Positions 63,543 through 64,000 of a stretch of DNA of 64,000 nucleotides are shown here, piece after piece; position 1 is the stretch's first letter; each line of letters begins with the position of its first letter. The notes under the pieces are model-generated. The model was not told the origin of the DNA and searched no databases. It saw only the letters and a program-made list of their open reading frames with translations. Source of the DNA: Anaerolineae bacterium (GTDB lineage Bacteria > Chloroflexota > Anaerolineae > Aggregatilineales > Phototrophicaceae); the NCBI GenBank assembly GCA_022821805.1, contig JAJECX010000025.1, positions 62,001 to 126,000 on the forward strand, given 5' to 3'. The position numbers were made by a program, and so were the translations under genes.

Positions 63543-64000
63543 ATGTCATTCCACAATTTGCAACTGAGTAAAGCCATGCTCCGCGTCGTCAAGCGAGCTG
63601 GCTATAGCGAGCCGACGCCGATCCAAGAGCGTAGCATTCCTCATATCCTGAACGGACGGGACATCGTGGGCTGCGCTCAAACCGGCACTGGCAAAACTGC
63701 CGCATTTGCCTTGCCCATCATTCAACTGCTCAGCGAGCAGCGTGGCAAGCGGCGCATCCGCGCGCTTGTGCTGGCGCCAACACGTGAATTGGCGGCTCAG
63801 ATTGATGAAGAATTCGGTAAATTCAGCCGGAACAGCGCGCTCAAACATGTGGTGGTCTACGGTGGAGTCAGCCAGCAGCCGCAGGTTGCCGCCCTGGAGC
63901 GCGGCGTCGACATTCTGGTGGCGACGCCGGGGCGATTGCTGGATCTCATGCGCCAGCGGCATATCCGCTTGCATCAGGTCGAATACTTTGTACTGGATGA
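63543..64000 (+). CDS. DEAD-box RNA helicase, 5' part (continues beyond the window)
   Basis: The frame from ATG 63543 to the window end gives 152 residues of a DEAD-box helicase: Q motif TPIQERSIP, Walker A AQTGTGKTAA, motif Ia LAPTRELAAQ, GG motif VVYGGVS, motif Ib VATPGRLLDL, and motif II beginning VLDD at the window edge. It resembles RhlE/DeaD proteins involved in ribosome assembly or RNA decay. The end of the gene is not seen. Confidence 0.9.
   Translation, partial: MSFHNLQLSKAMLRVVKRAGYSEPTPIQERSIPHILNGRDIVGCAQTGTGKTAAFALPIIQLLSEQRGKRRIRALVLAPTRELAAQIDEEFGKFSRNSALKHVVVYGGVSQQPQVAALERGVDILVATPGRLLDLMRQRHIRLHQVEYFVLD

Overview
The window reads as chromosomal DNA of a heterotrophic bacterium of moderately high GC. 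Its closest gene-content match, from memory only, is Chloroflexota (Anaerolineae-like). Grounds are two carbohydrate ABC importers with a Tat-type binding protein, an LLM/F420-type oxidoreductase, clusters of sugar-acid enzymes (rhamnonate dehydratase-like enolase, HpcH/HpaI aldolase, TIM-barrel isomerase), phytanoyl-CoA dioxygenase and PPK2. No rRNA or tRNA gene was recognised, so the phylum is an inference.

Layout. 1-1613: end of a dipeptide/oligopeptide ABC operon (two permeases). 1711-2387: an MNT/HEPN (MntA/HepT) pair whose toxin reading frame carries an amber codon. 2424-8008 (minus): a sugar ABC importer (binding protein, two permeases) followed by two tandem medium-chain dehydrogenases. 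8428-12052: RidA-like protein, MFS transporter, and an ECF sigma factor fused to ankyrin repeats. 12262-19205: a type I restriction-modification operon hsdM-mntA-hepT-hsdS-hsdR with an intact MNT/HEPN pair nested inside. 19202-25405: radical SAM protein, two small unknown genes (the second apparently frameshifted), rpmB, AlkD-like protein, PPK2, sulfotransferase, flippase-like membrane protein. 25433-28824: acetoacetate-decarboxylase-fold protein and three SDR dehydrogenases.

28825-33849 is a plasmid-like replication/partition island: a structured 584-base non-coding stretch, a PrimPol-type primase-polymerase, and a convergent wHTH-parA-parB operon with two palindromes that look like partition sites. 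No integrase or relaxase is visible. Directly beside it (34145-39255) lies a compact three-gene cassette of two superfamily 1 helicase-like proteins and a Cas4/AddB-like iron-sulfur nuclease.

39273-43535 holds a rhamnonate dehydratase-like enzyme, recJ and a sugar isomerase-like protein. 43547-50083 (minus) is a second sugar importer whose binding protein has lost its 5' end, followed by a sulfatase-like hydrolase with Thr at the nucleophile position, a Uma2 protein and an EamA exporter. 50271-63378 is mostly ordinary metabolism (dioxygenase, epimerase, Dus, LLM oxidoreductase, VanZ-like, aldolase/dehydrogenase/cupin, M20 peptidase) with several unknown membrane, secreted or very small proteins. 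The window ends inside a DEAD-box RNA helicase gene.

A dispersed intergenic element with the core CAGTGTCTACGCG, often inside a larger hairpin, recurs at several places. The most promising under-described items are the HEPN/MNT pair nested in the type I RM operon with its decaying sister copy, the helicase-helicase-nuclease cassette next to a PrimPol/ParAB island, the sigma-ankyrin fusion, and the two-gene unknown module at 20193-21065.
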